Counted from the first letter of the stretch, positions 7,594 to 16,526 are shown. The stretch is 64,000 bases of DNA from Streptomyces gilvus (GCF_022513565.1 NZ_JAKWBE010000022.1:81331-145330), one strand, 5' to 3'. Notes: generated from the sequence alone by a model not told the origin. Numbers and translations are program-made.

Positions 7594-9563
7594 TGCCGGG
7601 GCTCGGCGACGCCACCCGTGGCCGCGTCCTCTTCGGCGGCGACTACAACCCGGAGCAGTGGCCCGAGGAGACCTGGCACGAGGACGTCCGGCTGATGAAG
7701 GACGCCGGCGTCAACTCCGTGACCCTCGGCGTCTTCTCCTGGGCGAAGCTCGAACCCCGGCCGGGGGAACGGGACTTCGGCTGGCTCGACCGGCTGATGG
7801 ACCTCCTGCACGAGGGCGGCATCGGTGTCGTCCTCGCCACCCCGACCTCCTCGCCGCCGCCCTGGCTGGGCCACCTCCACCCCGAGACCCTGCCCCGCGA
7901 CGAGGACGGCCGGGTCGAGTGGTGGGGCGGACGGCAGCACTTCTCGCACTCCAGCGCCGTCTACCGCCGCTACGCCGCCGCCATCACCGAGGACCTCGCC
8001 GCCCGCTACGGCGGCCACCCCGCCCTCACCATGTGGCACATCAACAACGAGTACTGCACCTACGACTGGGGCGACGAGGCCGCCGCCCGCTTCCGCGACT
8101 GGCTGCGGACGCGGTACGGCACGCTCGACGCCCTCAACTCAGCCTGGGGAACCGCCTTCTGGAGCCAGGGATACGGGGCGTGGGAGGAGGTGCTGCCGCC
8201 GCGGCACGCCCACTATCTGAAGAACCCCGGGCAGGTGCTGGACTTCAAGCGGTTCACCTCCGACATGCTCCTGGAGTGCTACGTCGCCGAGCGGGACATC
8301 GTCCGCCGGCACTCCCCGGCCCACATCCCCGTCACCACCAACTTCATGCCGCTGTGGGCCGGACAGGACGCCTGGCGCTGGGCCGAGGAGGAGGACGTCG
8401 TCTCCGTAGACCTGTATCCCGACCCACGTGACCCGTTCGGCGCCCAGCACGGCGCCCTCGTCCAGGACATGACCCGCTCGCAGGCCCGGGGTCCCTGGAT
8501 GCTGATGGAGCAGGCGGCCGGGCCGGTGAACTGGCGGGGCGTCAACCACCCCAAGCCGCGCGGACTCAACCGGCTCTGGTCGCTCCAGGCCGTCGCCCGC
8601 GGCGCCGACGCCGTCTGCTACTTCCAGTGGCGGCAGTCACGGCAGGGCGCGGAGAAGTTCCACTCCGGGATGGTCCCGCACGCGGGGGAGGAGGGGCGCA
8701 CCTTCCAGGAGATCAAGCAGATCGGTGCCGAACTAGCGCGGCTCGCCCACCGAGTGACGGGCAGTCATGTGGACTGCGACATCGCGATTCTTCACGACTG
8801 GCACTCCTGGTGGGCCGGTTCCCATGAGGGGCGGCTCTCCACCGAGGTCGACCACCCGCAGCTCCTCACCGCCTGGCACCGGGCGCTCTGGCAGGCCCAC
8901 CTTGCCACCGACTTCGCCCACCCCGAGCACGACCTCACCGCGTACAAGCTGGTCGTCGTCCCGCACTCGTACGCCCTCACGGACGCGGCGATCGACAACC
9001 TCCTCTCCTACGTCCGCGGCGGCGGCACCCTCGTCTGCGGCTTCCTGACCGGCGTCGCCGACCAGGACGACCGGGTGCGCCCCGGAGGCATGGACGCCCG
9101 GCTGCGCGCACTGCTCGGCATCCGCACGCTGCACGAGTGGTGGCCGCTGGACGAGGACGAGACGGCCGAGACCGACCGGTTCCGCGGGATCCTGTGGTCG
9201 GAGGAGATCGACCCCGCCGAGGACGCCTCCGTGGAGGCCGTCTACAAGGGCGGGGAACTCGACGGCCTGCCCGCCGTGCTGCGCAACGGCCGTGCCTGGT
9301 ACGTCTCCACGCTCCCCGAACCGCACGCGCTGCGTGCCCTGCTCGCCGGGATCGCGGCCGAGGCGGGGGTCCGTCCCGTCCTCGACGGTCTGCCGGACCA
9401 GGTCGAGGCGGTCCGCCGCGGCGATCTGCTCTTCCTGCTCAACCACGGCCGGGAAGCGGTGGCCGTGGAGGTGCCGGGCAGCCGTCACGACCTGCTGACG
9501 GGGGCGCAAGTCGGAGGCGAGGTCATGCTCGGCAGGTACGGCGTGGCGGTGTTGGCCCCATGA
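7593..9563 (+). CDS. GH42 beta-galactosidase
   Basis: A 656-residue family 42 glycoside hydrolase that removes terminal beta-galactose. The N-terminus has the family signature GGDYNPEQWPEETW. The acid/base Glu lies in MWHINNEYC and the nucleophile Glu in MLMEQAAGPVNW. The catalytic barrel is followed by the trimerisation domain and a small C-terminal beta domain. No signal peptide, so cytoplasmic. The ATG overlaps the stop of the GH74 remnant (TGATG). In xyloglucan breakdown it would strip galactose from imported side chains; that assignment rests on the neighbours. Confidence 0.92.
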   Translation: MPGLGDATRGRVLFGGDYNPEQWPEETWHEDVRLMKDAGVNSVTLGVFSWAKLEPRPGERDFGWLDRLMDLLHEGGIGVVLATPTSSPPPWLGHLHPETLPRDEDGRVEWWGGRQHFSHSSAVYRRYAAAITEDLAARYGGHPALTMWHINNEYCTYDWGDEAAARFRDWLRTRYGTLDALNSAWGTAFWSQGYGAWEEVLPPRHAHYLKNPGQVLDFKRFTSDMLLECYVAERDIVRRHSPAHIPVTTNFMPLWAGQDAWRWAEEEDVVSVDLYPDPRDPFGAQHGALVQDMTRSQARGPWMLMEQAAGPVNWRGVNHPKPRGLNRLWSLQAVARGADAVCYFQWRQSRQGAEKFHSGMVPHAGEEGRTFQEIKQIGAELARLAHRVTGSHVDCDIAILHDWHSWWAGSHEGRLSTEVDHPQLLTAWHRALWQAHLATDFAHPEHDLTAYKLVVVPHSYALTDAAIDNLLSYVRGGGTLVCGFLTGVADQDDRVRPGGMDARLRALLGIRTLHEWWPLDEDETAETDRFRGILWSEEIDPAEDASVEAVYKGGELDGLPAVLRNGRAWYVSTLPEPHALRALLAGIAAEAGVRPVLDGLPDQVEAVRRGDLLFLLNHGREAVAVEVPGSRHDLLTGAQVGGEVMLGRYGVAVLAP

Positions 9564-9751
9564 CCATCGCGCACGGTACCCGGGAACCCCCACGAAGCGA
9601 TCGCGGTGATCCGCCCCACCCGGACCAACGCGTCGAACTCCGGACTTCCTCCGGCGCGCGACCGCTCGACCCCGTCGCCGGAGAAGACCGCGTCCTCACT
9701 CTGGGGGCGTGGTAACCCCCGCAATCTCCCCCCACCCATGGAAGGGACACC

Positions 9752-10465
9752 ATGGCACACAGCACCCTGCGCAAGGTCACCATGGCCGTGCTGGCCCCGG
9801 CGATGGCCCTCGGCGCCACCGTCGGCCTCGCCTCCGCCCCCGCCTCCGCCGCCGTCTGGAGCTCCTGCGACCAGTGGGGCAACACCACGCTGAACGGCTA
9901 CACGCTCTACAACAACATCTGGGGCTCCGGCGCCGGCAGCCAGTGCATCTGGGCCAACTCCGGCACCAACTGGGGCGTCAACGCCAACCACCCCAACACC
10001 GGCGGCATCAAGTCCTACCCCAACGCCAAGAAGGTGATCAACAAGTCGATCACCTCGCTCGCCTCGCTCACCAGCAGCTACAACGTCTCGGTCCCGTCGT
10101 CCGGCGCCTACAACACGTCGTACGACATCTGGGACACCGGCTACAAGTACGAGATCATGCTCTGGGTCAACAAGACCGGCGCCGTGGGCCCGCTCGGCAC
10201 CTCACAGGGCACCGTCACGCTCGGCGGCCACACCTGGACCGTCTACAAGGGCAACAACGGCTCCAACGACGTCTTCTCCTTCGTCCGCACCTCGAACTCG
10301 ACCTCCGGCACCGTCAACGTCCTGCCCATCCTGAAGTGGATCAAGGACACCAAGGGCTGGTTCGGCAACGTCACCATCGGGGACCTGCAGTTCGGCTTCG
10401 AGATCACGTCGTCGTCCGGTGGCCTGAACTTCACCGTCAACAGCGAGAGTGTCAGCAGCAGTTGA
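9752..10465 (+). CDS. Secreted GH12 endoglucanase/xyloglucanase
   Basis: A 237-residue secreted family 12 hydrolase. A Sec signal of about 34 residues ends at ASAA. The jelly-roll catalytic domain carries the two family glutamates: the nucleophile in YEIMLWVNK and the acid/base in FGFEITSSSGG. WGVNANHPNTGGIKSYPN is also typical of the family. There is no cellulose-binding module. GGAAGGGACACC precedes the ATG closely. It would cut the beta-1,4-glucan backbone outside the cell and, with the GH74 gene destroyed, is the only intact endo-acting backbone enzyme in the window. Cellulase versus xyloglucanase specificity is not decidable by eye. The 188-bp upstream gap shows no perfect copy of the LacI operator. 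Confidence 0.93.
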   Translation: MAHSTLRKVTMAVLAPAMALGATVGLASAPASAAVWSSCDQWGNTTLNGYTLYNNIWGSGAGSQCIWANSGTNWGVNANHPNTGGIKSYPNAKKVINKSITSLASLTSSYNVSVPSSGAYNTSYDIWDTGYKYEIMLWVNKTGAVGPLGTSQGTVTLGGHTWTVYKGNNGSNDVFSFVRTSNSTSGTVNVLPILKWIKDTKGWFGNVTIGDLQFGFEITSSSGGLNFTVNSESVSSS

Positions 10466-10499
10466 CCCGACGGCGGGCAGGCCGGGGTTTGATGAGCAC

Positions 10500-11075
10500 A
10501 TGCGCATCACCACCCCCCTGACTCTGAGCACCACAGCGATCGCCGCCGCCGCGCTGCTCGTCCTGCCGGGCACCGCGACGGCGGCCCCCGCGTCCGCACC
10601 GCTGCTTCCCGTGGTCTCCCTGGCCGCCGAACGCGTCGCCACCGCCGACCTGGTGGCCGCCGCCAAGTGGGGCACCGACAGCCCCATCGACGACCCGGCC
10701 CGCGAGCAGCAGGTCCTGGACACGGCTGCCGCGCAGGCCCAGCGGATCGGCGCCGACCCCGACGAGATCCGCCGTGTCTTCCGCGACCAGATCGAGGCCA
10801 ACAAGATCGTCCAGCGGGCCCTCTACGCCCGCTGGACGGCCCACCCGGACCAGGCGCCGACCACGAAGCCGGACCTGAACGTCGTCCGCCAGACCATCAA
10901 CCGCCTCAACACCGACCTGGTCCAGGCCGTCGCCGACTCCACCCCGGAGCGCGGTACCGCGCTCTGCCGCCCGGAACTCGCGGTGGCGGTCACCGAGGTC
11001 TCCCACGAGCAGCACGCGGACCTCCTGCACACGGGGGCCCTGGTACGGTCACTGGCCTCCTTGTGCCGTGACTGA
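10500..11075 (+). CDS. Secreted chorismate mutase, AroQ gamma class
   Basis: A 191-residue protein with a Sec signal (cleavage near ATAAPASA) followed by a gamma-AroQ domain: RVATADLVAAAKWGTDSPID, DPAREQQVLDTAAAQA and FRDQIEANKIVQRALYARW are characteristic, and resemble the exported chorismate mutase of Mycobacterium tuberculosis as I remember it. It converts chorismate to prephenate, here apparently outside the cytoplasm, where its role is unknown. The ATG at 10500 has only a weak GGGG ribosome-binding site 8-11 nt upstream. It lies 34 bp behind GH12 and converges with GH31. Confidence 0.85.
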   Translation: MRITTPLTLSTTAIAAAALLVLPGTATAAPASAPLLPVVSLAAERVATADLVAAAKWGTDSPIDDPAREQQVLDTAAAQAQRIGADPDEIRRVFRDQIEANKIVQRALYARWTAHPDQAPTTKPDLNVVRQTINRLNTDLVQAVADSTPERGTALCRPELAVAVTEVSHEQHADLLHTGALVRSLASLCRD

Positions 11076-11085
11076 CCCCCGGGTT

Positions 11086-11100
11086 TCCGGCCACGCCGGA
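11086..11100. terminator. Small hairpin between convergent genes
   Basis: TCCGGC pairs with GCCGGA around a 3-nt loop in the 26-bp gap between the convergent chorismate mutase and GH31 genes. The stem is only 6 bp, so its terminator role is weak. Confidence 0.35.
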
Positions 11101-11101
11101 C

Positions 11102-13159
11102 TCAGGGGCGCGGCGACTCCTCCGCAGCGATCGGAAGCCGCGCCCCGTCCCGCAGGAACAGCGGGATACGGTCCAGCGGCGCGTCGACCGTCACCGCCGA
11201 GCCGCCCTCGTACACCTCACCCGTCCACGCGTCCGTCCACGTCGACCCCGCCGGCAGATACGCGCTGCGGACGGTCGCACCCGCCTCCAGCACGGGGGCC
11301 ACCAGCAGGTCGCGTCCGAACAGATAGGCGTCGTCGACCGACCAGGCCGCCGGATCCTCCGGGAACTCCAGGAACAGCGGCCGCATCACCGGCAGCCCCT
11401 CCTCGTGCGCCTCCCGCATGACCTCCAGCACGTACGGCCGCAGACGCTCACGCAGGCGCAGATACCGCTCCAGGATCGCGCCCGCCTCCTGCCCGTACGA
11501 CCAGACCTCGTTCGGACCGCCGGTCATCTCCGGGCCGAGCGGCATCGCCGGGTCACGGAAGCCGTGCAGCCGCATCAGCGGGGACAGCGCCCCGAACTGG
11601 AACCAGCGCACCATGACCTCCCGGTACGCCGGGTCGTCGGGGTCGCCGCCGTGGAAGCCGCCGATGTCCGTGTTCCACCAGGGGATGCCGGACAGCGCGG
11701 TGTTCAGCCCCGCCGCGATCTGCCGCCGCAGCGTCGGGAAGTCCGTGCCGATGTCCCCGGACCACAGGGCCGCGCCGTAGCGCTGACTGCCCGCCCACGC
11801 CGAGCGGTTGAGGGTGACGACCTCCTCGCCCTCGGCCCGCAGACCCTCGTGGAACGTCCGGGAGTTCTCCGCCGGATAGATGTTGCCGACCTCCAGCCCC
11901 GGCCCCGCCCAGTACCGCAGGTTCTCCTGGAATCCCGGCTTCAGCTCGGGCTCGCAGGCGTCCAGCCAGAACGCCGTGATGCCGTACGGACGCAGGTAGT
12001 TGTCCCGCACCCTCGACCACACGAACTCCCGCGCCTGGGGGTTCGTCGCGTCGTAGAAGGCGACCTGGACCGTCGACGCGACCTGCTTGTCCGGCCAGTC
12101 GGCGTGCGCCATCGGCCCGTACTGCGTGCCGATGAAGTAGCCCCGCTGCTCCATCACCGGATGGTTCTCGCTGAGCGGCGACACGGACGGCCACACGCTG
12201 ACCACCAACTTGATGCCGAGCTCGTCCAGTTCACGGACCATCGCCGCCGGGTCCGGCCACTCGGCCGGGTCGAACCGCCACTCGCCGAGGTGCGTCCAGT
12301 GGAAGAAGTCGCACACGATCGCGGAGATCGGCAGCCCCCGCCGCTTGTACTCCCGTGCCACCTCCAGGAGTTCGTCCTGCGTCCGGTAGCGGAGCTTGCA
12401 CTGCCAGAAGCCCGCCGCCCACTCCGGCAGCATCGGCGTCCGGCCCGTCACCGCGCTGTAGCGGCGCTGACCGTCAGCCGGGCTGCCCGCGGTGATCCAG
12501 TAGTCGATCTGCCGCGCCGAGTCGGCCACCCACCGGGTGCCGTTCCCGGCCAGCTCCACCCGGCCGATCGCCGGGTTGTTCCACAGGAAGGTGTAACCGC
12601 GGCTGGAGGACAGCACCGGGATGCCGACCTCGGCATTGCGTTGCACCAGGTCCAGGACCAGCCCCTTCTGGTCGAAGCGGCCGTGCTGGTGCTGGCCGAG
12701 CCCGTACAGCCGCTCGTCGTCGTAGGCGGCGAAGCGCTGCTCCAGACGGTGATGGCCGTTGCCCACGGCCGTGTACAGCCGCGACCCCGGCCACCAGAAG
12801 TGTGCCCGCTCCTCGGCCAGCACCTCGCTGCCGTCCTCGGTGCGCAGGAAACGGACCAGGCCCTCGGCGCTCACCTCGACGGTCAGCGCGCCGACGGTCA
12901 ACCGCCCCTGCCCGTCATCGATCTTGACGCTGCTCTCGGTGGCCGGCGCCACCTCGAGGAGCGCGCCCGGCAGCCCCTCGAGGACCGGCCCGCCGAGCCG
13001 GGCGCGCACCCGGACCGCGTCCGGGCCCCACGGCTCGACGCGCAGGGTCTCCTGGCGGCCGCTCCACTCCAGCGCGCCGTCCCGCTCACGGAAGGTGCCG
13101 ACCGTGGGGGACGACTGCGCGAGGCTGACCTGATGCCGCTGATCGGCGGGCTGGTTCAC
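11102..13159 (-). CDS. GH31 alpha-xylosidase
   Basis: A 685-residue family 31 alpha-glycosidase without signal peptide, so cytoplasmic. The catalytic nucleophile Asp lies in FWLDACEPE, the acid/base Asp in LWSGDIGTDF, and PWWNTDIGGF follows. The WLDACEPE form is one I associate with bacterial alpha-xylosidases rather than alpha-glucosidases, which fits a role in removing alpha-1,6-xylose from xyloglucan oligosaccharides. I chose the GTG at 13159, with GGGAG 8 nt upstream, over a GTG at 13201 that lacks a ribosome-binding site. It lies 55 bp behind the LacI-type regulator on the same strand, so the two are probably co-transcribed from the operator-bearing region above the regulator. Confidence 0.9.
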   Translation of the reverse strand: MNQPADQRHQVSLAQSSPTVGTFRERDGALEWSGRQETLRVEPWGPDAVRVRARLGGPVLEGLPGALLEVAPATESSVKIDDGQGRLTVGALTVEVSAEGLVRFLRTEDGSEVLAEERAHFWWPGSRLYTAVGNGHHRLEQRFAAYDDERLYGLGQHQHGRFDQKGLVLDLVQRNAEVGIPVLSSSRGYTFLWNNPAIGRVELAGNGTRWVADSARQIDYWITAGSPADGQRRYSAVTGRTPMLPEWAAGFWQCKLRYRTQDELLEVAREYKRRGLPISAIVCDFFHWTHLGEWRFDPAEWPDPAAMVRELDELGIKLVVSVWPSVSPLSENHPVMEQRGYFIGTQYGPMAHADWPDKQVASTVQVAFYDATNPQAREFVWSRVRDNYLRPYGITAFWLDACEPELKPGFQENLRYWAGPGLEVGNIYPAENSRTFHEGLRAEGEEVVTLNRSAWAGSQRYGAALWSGDIGTDFPTLRRQIAAGLNTALSGIPWWNTDIGGFHGGDPDDPAYREVMVRWFQFGALSPLMRLHGFRDPAMPLGPEMTGGPNEVWSYGQEAGAILERYLRLRERLRPYVLEVMREAHEEGLPVMRPLFLEFPEDPAAWSVDDAYLFGRDLLVAPVLEAGATVRSAYLPAGSTWTDAWTGEVYEGGSAVTVDAPLDRIPLFLRDGARLPIAAEESPRP

Positions 13160-13214
13160 GAAGGGTGCTCCCGGAAGGTCGTGCGGGTGCCCGGCGGACA
13201 CCCAGAAGCGGGGT

Positions 13215-14234
13215 TCAGGAAATACGGCCGGCGGGAGCCGGACCCGTACTCGCCCGGACCGTCAACTCGGGTGCGATCAGCACCACTTCGTCCGTGCCCC
13301 GGCCGTCGAGCTTGGCGACCAGGTGCTCCACGGCGTACCGGCCCATCTCCTGTGCGGGGATGGCCACGGACGTCAGCCGCACCGAGGCCTGGACGGCGAC
13401 CTGCTCCGGACAGACCGCCACCACGGACACGTCCTCGGGAACGGCACGGCCCTGCTGGCGCAGCAGGGCGAGCAGCGGCTCCACCGCCGACTCGTTCTGC
13501 ACGACGAACCCGCTGGTGCCCGGGCGCTCGTCCAGGATGCGGGCGAGCGTCACGGCCATCGCGTCGTACCCGCCCTCGCACGGCCGGTGCAGCAGCCCCA
13601 CCCCCAACTCCTGGGCGCGCGAGCGGAGTCCGTCCAGCGTGCGTTCCGCGAAACCCGTGTGCCGCTCGTAGACCGCCGGGGCCTCGCCTATGACAGCGAT
13701 GTCACGGTGACCGAGCATCGCCAGATGCTCCACACACAGTGCGCCGGTCGCCCGGAAGTCCAGGTCGACGCAGGTCAGACCGGTCGTCTCGGCGGGCAGC
13801 CCGATCAGCACCGACGGCTGGTCTGTGCCGCGCAGCAGCGGCAGCCGCTCGTCGTCGAGTTCGACGTCCATCAGGATCATCGCGTCCGCCAGCCCGCTGC
13901 CGGTGACCCGGCGGACCGCGTCCGGGCCCTCCTCGCCGGTCAGCAGCAGCACGTCGTACCCATGGGTGCGGGCCGTCGTGGCCACCGCGATGGCGATCTC
14001 CATCATCACCGGCACATACATGTCGGTGCGCAGCGGGACCATCAGCGCGATGATGTTCGACCTGCTGCTGGCGAGCGCCCGGGCGCCCGCGTTCGGGTGG
14101 TAGCCGAGCTCGCGGATGCTCTGCTCGACCCGCTGCCGGGTGGTCGCGGAGATGGACCGCTTGCCGCTGAGGACATAGCTCACCGTGCTCGCCGAGACTC
14201 CGGCGTGCTGGGCGACCTCGGCGAGGGTGACCAT
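13215..14234 (-). CDS. LacI/GalR-family regulator of the xyloglucan-type locus
   Basis: A 339-residue repressor. The N-terminal helix-turn-helix reads VTLAEVAQHAGVSASTVSYVLSG, followed by the hinge helix at about residues 47-60 (NAGARALASSRSNII) and a periplasmic-binding-protein-like effector domain. The ATG at 14234 is preceded by GGAG at 6 nt. A near-palindromic operator lies directly above the ribosome-binding site and a perfect one about 110 bp upstream, so it very likely represses itself, the GH31 gene behind it, and the divergent GH3/transporter promoters. The inducer is unknown; a xyloglucan-derived sugar is the natural guess. Confidence 0.92.
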   Translation of the reverse strand: MVTLAEVAQHAGVSASTVSYVLSGKRSISATTRQRVEQSIRELGYHPNAGARALASSRSNIIALMVPLRTDMYVPVMMEIAIAVATTARTHGYDVLLLTGEEGPDAVRRVTGSGLADAMILMDVELDDERLPLLRGTDQPSVLIGLPAETTGLTCVDLDFRATGALCVEHLAMLGHRDIAVIGEAPAVYERHTGFAERTLDGLRSRAQELGVGLLHRPCEGGYDAMAVTLARILDERPGTSGFVVQNESAVEPLLALLRQQGRAVPEDVSVVAVCPEQVAVQASVRLTSVAIPAQEMGRYAVEHLVAKLDGRGTDEVVLIAPELTVRASTGPAPAGRIS

Positions 14235-14251
14235 CCAGCTCTCCAAGCGGT

Positions 14252-14265
14252 GTGAAGCGCTTCGA
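14252..14265. promoter_or_regulatory. LacI-type operator, copy 3 (autoregulatory)
   Basis: The sequence contains GAAGCGCTTCGA, matching 12 of the 14 bases of the perfect palindrome; the left outer two bases deviate. It starts 18 bp upstream of the regulator start codon, overlapping the expected transcript start, so it should mediate self-repression. Confidence 0.75.
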
Positions 14266-14341
14266 CAGTGCGCATGACTGACAGGGGTGGGTGTGAGGGT
14301 GGTTCGACACTAGCTCTGCCGCCCCTGGGTGTCCATAGTCA

Positions 14342-14357
14342 GTCGAAGCGCTTCGAC
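14342..14357. promoter_or_regulatory. LacI-type operator, copy 4
   Basis: Perfect 16-bp palindrome GTCGAAGCGCTTCGAC, the most extended copy in the window, 108 bp upstream of the regulator start. A half-site TTCGAC also occurs at 14303-14308. Confidence 0.8.
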
Positions 14358-14397
14358 AGCTTTTCTCGTGCGAAACGCGCCGGTGCCGTGGGGGGTC

Positions 14398-14411
14398 AGA
14401 CCGAACGGTCT
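14398..14411. promoter_or_regulatory. Inverted repeat, possible TetR-type operator
   Basis: AGACCG-AA-CGGTCT is a 14-bp inverted repeat of the ACCGNNCGGT kind often bound by TetR-family repressors, which frequently control acyl-CoA dehydrogenase genes. No TetR gene is visible in the window, so the binder is unknown. Confidence 0.4.
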
Positions 14412-14582
14412 CCCGGAAAGACGTCCGGCGCAACTCCGCGGACCGGCCCGGCGCGGACGCCATTGGGCCGATCGGCTGCGCGAAGGGTGGTGGGGTCGCC
14501 CGCTATCGGGTAGATACGATCGGGTAGCACCCGTCGGTAACCATAACGGTCCAAGATCCCGATTCGCGGCGAGGTGAGCCTC

Positions 14583-16526
14583 ATGTCCGCCAGCCCCACC
14601 GAGTCCACAGGGCGCCCCACCGTCTCCGAGCGTGAGGCCCGCCAGGTGGCCGAGGCGGCCCGGGAACAGGAATGGCGCAAGCCCAGCTTCGCCAAGGAAC
14701 TGTTCCTCGGCCGCTTCCGCCTCGACCTGGTCCACCCCCACCCCACCCCCTCCATCGAGGCCGCCCAGCGCGGCGAGGAGTTCCTCGCCAAGCTCCGCGA
14801 CTTCTGCGAGACCAAGGTCGACGGCGCCCTCATCGAACGCGAGGGCCGCATCCCCGACGAGGTCATCAACGGCCTCAAGGAGATCGGCGCCCTCGGCATG
14901 AAGATCGACACCAAGTACGGCGGCCTCGGCCTCACCCAGGTGTACTACAACAAGGCCCTCACTCTGGCGGGCTCCGCCTCCCCGGCCATCGGCGTCCTGC
15001 TCTCCGCCCATCAGTCGATCGGCGTACCCCAGCCGCTCAAGTTGTTCGGCACCCAGGAACAGAAGGAACAGTTCCTGCCCCGGTGCGCCCGCACCGACAT
15101 CAGCGCCTTCCTCCTCACCGAACCGGACGTCGGCTCCGACCCCGCCCGCCTCGCCACCACCGCGGTACGCGACGGCGACGACTACGTCCTCGACGGCGTC
15201 AAACTCTGGACCACCAACGGCGTCGTCGCCGACCTCCTCGTCGTCATGGCCCGCGTGCCCAGGAGCGAGGGCTACAAGGGCGGCATCACCGCCTTCGTCG
15301 TCGAGACCAACTCACCCGGCATCACCGTCGAGAACCGCAACGCCTTCATGGGCCTGCGCGGCATCGAGAACGGCGTCACCCGCTTCCACCAGGTCCGCGT
15401 CCCCGCCGCCAACCGCATCGGCCCCGAAGGCGCCGGCCTCAAGATCGCGCTCACCACCCTCAACACCGGCCGGCTCTCCCTGCCCGCCTCCTGCGTCGCC
15501 GCCGGCAAGTGGTGCCTGAAGATCGCCCGCGAATGGTCCGCCGCCCGCGAGCAGTGGGGCAAACCGATCGCCCAGCACGAAGCCGTCGGCGCCAAGATCT
15601 CCTTCATCGCGGCCACCACCTTCGCCCTGGAGGCCGTGCTCGACCTGTCCTCCCAGATGGCCGACGAGGACCGCAACGACATCCGCATCGAAGGCGCCCT
15701 CGCCAAGCTCTACGCCTCCGAGATGGGCTGGCTCATCGCCGACGAACTCGTCCAGATCCGCGGCGGCCGCGGCTTCGAGACCGCCGACTCCCTGCGGGCC
15801 CGCGGCGAACGCGCCGTCCCCGCCGAACAGGTCCTGCGCGACCTGCGCATCAACCGCATCTTCGAGGGCTCCACCGAGATCATGCACCTCCTCATCGCCC
15901 GCGAGGCCGTCGACGCCCACCTCTCCGTCGCCGGCGACCTCATCGACCCCGACAAGTCCCTCCAGGACAAGGCGAAAGCAGGCATGGGCGCGGGCGTCTT
16001 CTACGCCAAGTGGCTGCCCAAACTCGTCGCCGGCCCCGGCCAACTCCCCACCTCCTACAGCGAGTTCAAACGAGAGGTCGACCTCTCCGTCCACCTGCGC
16101 CACGTCGAACGGCACGCCCGCAAGCTCGCCCGCGCCACCTTCTACGCCATGTCCCGCTGGCAGGGGAAGATGGAGACCAAACAGGGCTTCCTCGGCCGGA
16201 TCGTCGACATCGGCGCCGAACTGTTCGCCATGAGCGCCGCCTGCGTCCGCGCCGAACTCCTGCGCAGCCAGGGCGACCACGGCCGCGAGGCCTACCAGCT
16301 CGCCGACGTCTTCTGCCGCCAGGCCCGCATCCGCGTCGAGGAACTCTTCAACCGGCTGTGGACCAACACCGACGACCTCGACCGCAAACTCGTCAAGGGC
16401 GTCATGTCCGGCACCTACGCATGGCTCGAACAGGGCATCGTCGACCCCTCCGGCGAAGGCCCCTGGATCGCCGAGGCCGCCCCCGGCCCCTCCCAGAAGG
16501 AGAACGTCCACCGCCCCATCGGCTGA
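14583..16526 (+). CDS. Acyl-CoA dehydrogenase (long, VLCAD-like architecture)
   Basis: A 647-residue FAD-dependent acyl-CoA dehydrogenase that introduces a 2,3-double bond into acyl-CoA in beta-oxidation. Recognisable are the middle-domain flavin motif AFLLTEPDVGSDPARLATTA, the C-terminal ELVQIRGGRGFE and the RIFEGSTEIM segment preceding the end of the core. A further ~200 residues follow the core, as in VLCAD/ACAD9-type enzymes. I chose the ATG at 14583 with GAGGTGA 6 nt upstream over a GTG nine bases earlier. A hairpin follows the gene. Substrate chain length cannot be read by eye. Confidence 0.9.
   Translation: MSASPTESTGRPTVSEREARQVAEAAREQEWRKPSFAKELFLGRFRLDLVHPHPTPSIEAAQRGEEFLAKLRDFCETKVDGALIEREGRIPDEVINGLKEIGALGMKIDTKYGGLGLTQVYYNKALTLAGSASPAIGVLLSAHQSIGVPQPLKLFGTQEQKEQFLPRCARTDISAFLLTEPDVGSDPARLATTAVRDGDDYVLDGVKLWTTNGVVADLLVVMARVPRSEGYKGGITAFVVETNSPGITVENRNAFMGLRGIENGVTRFHQVRVPAANRIGPEGAGLKIALTTLNTGRLSLPASCVAAGKWCLKIAREWSAAREQWGKPIAQHEAVGAKISFIAATTFALEAVLDLSSQMADEDRNDIRIEGALAKLYASEMGWLIADELVQIRGGRGFETADSLRARGERAVPAEQVLRDLRINRIFEGSTEIMHLLIAREAVDAHLSVAGDLIDPDKSLQDKAKAGMGAGVFYAKWLPKLVAGPGQLPTSYSEFKREVDLSVHLRHVERHARKLARATFYAMSRWQGKMETKQGFLGRIVDIGAELFAMSAACVRAELLRSQGDHGREAYQLADVFCRQARIRVEELFNRLWTNTDDLDRKLVKGVMSGTYAWLEQGIVDPSGEGPWIAEAAPGPSQKENVHRPIG

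Larger units (their letters stand above)
14235..14582. promoter_or_regulatory. Divergent region between LacI regulator and acyl-CoA dehydrogenase
   Basis: A 348-bp gene-free region holding two LacI-type operators near the regulator side, a different inverted repeat AGACCGAACGGTCT (14398-14411), and a direct repeat ATCGGGTAG at 14505-14513 and 14519-14527 near the dehydrogenase side. The latter two elements are likely to belong to control of the dehydrogenase. Confidence 0.55.

Noticed and set aside
11090..11115. A further copy of the GGGGCGCGG dispersed repeat at the GH31 3' end
   Set aside because: Only about 12 bases agree (CAGGGGCGCGG), which can arise from a stop codon plus Arg/Pro codons.
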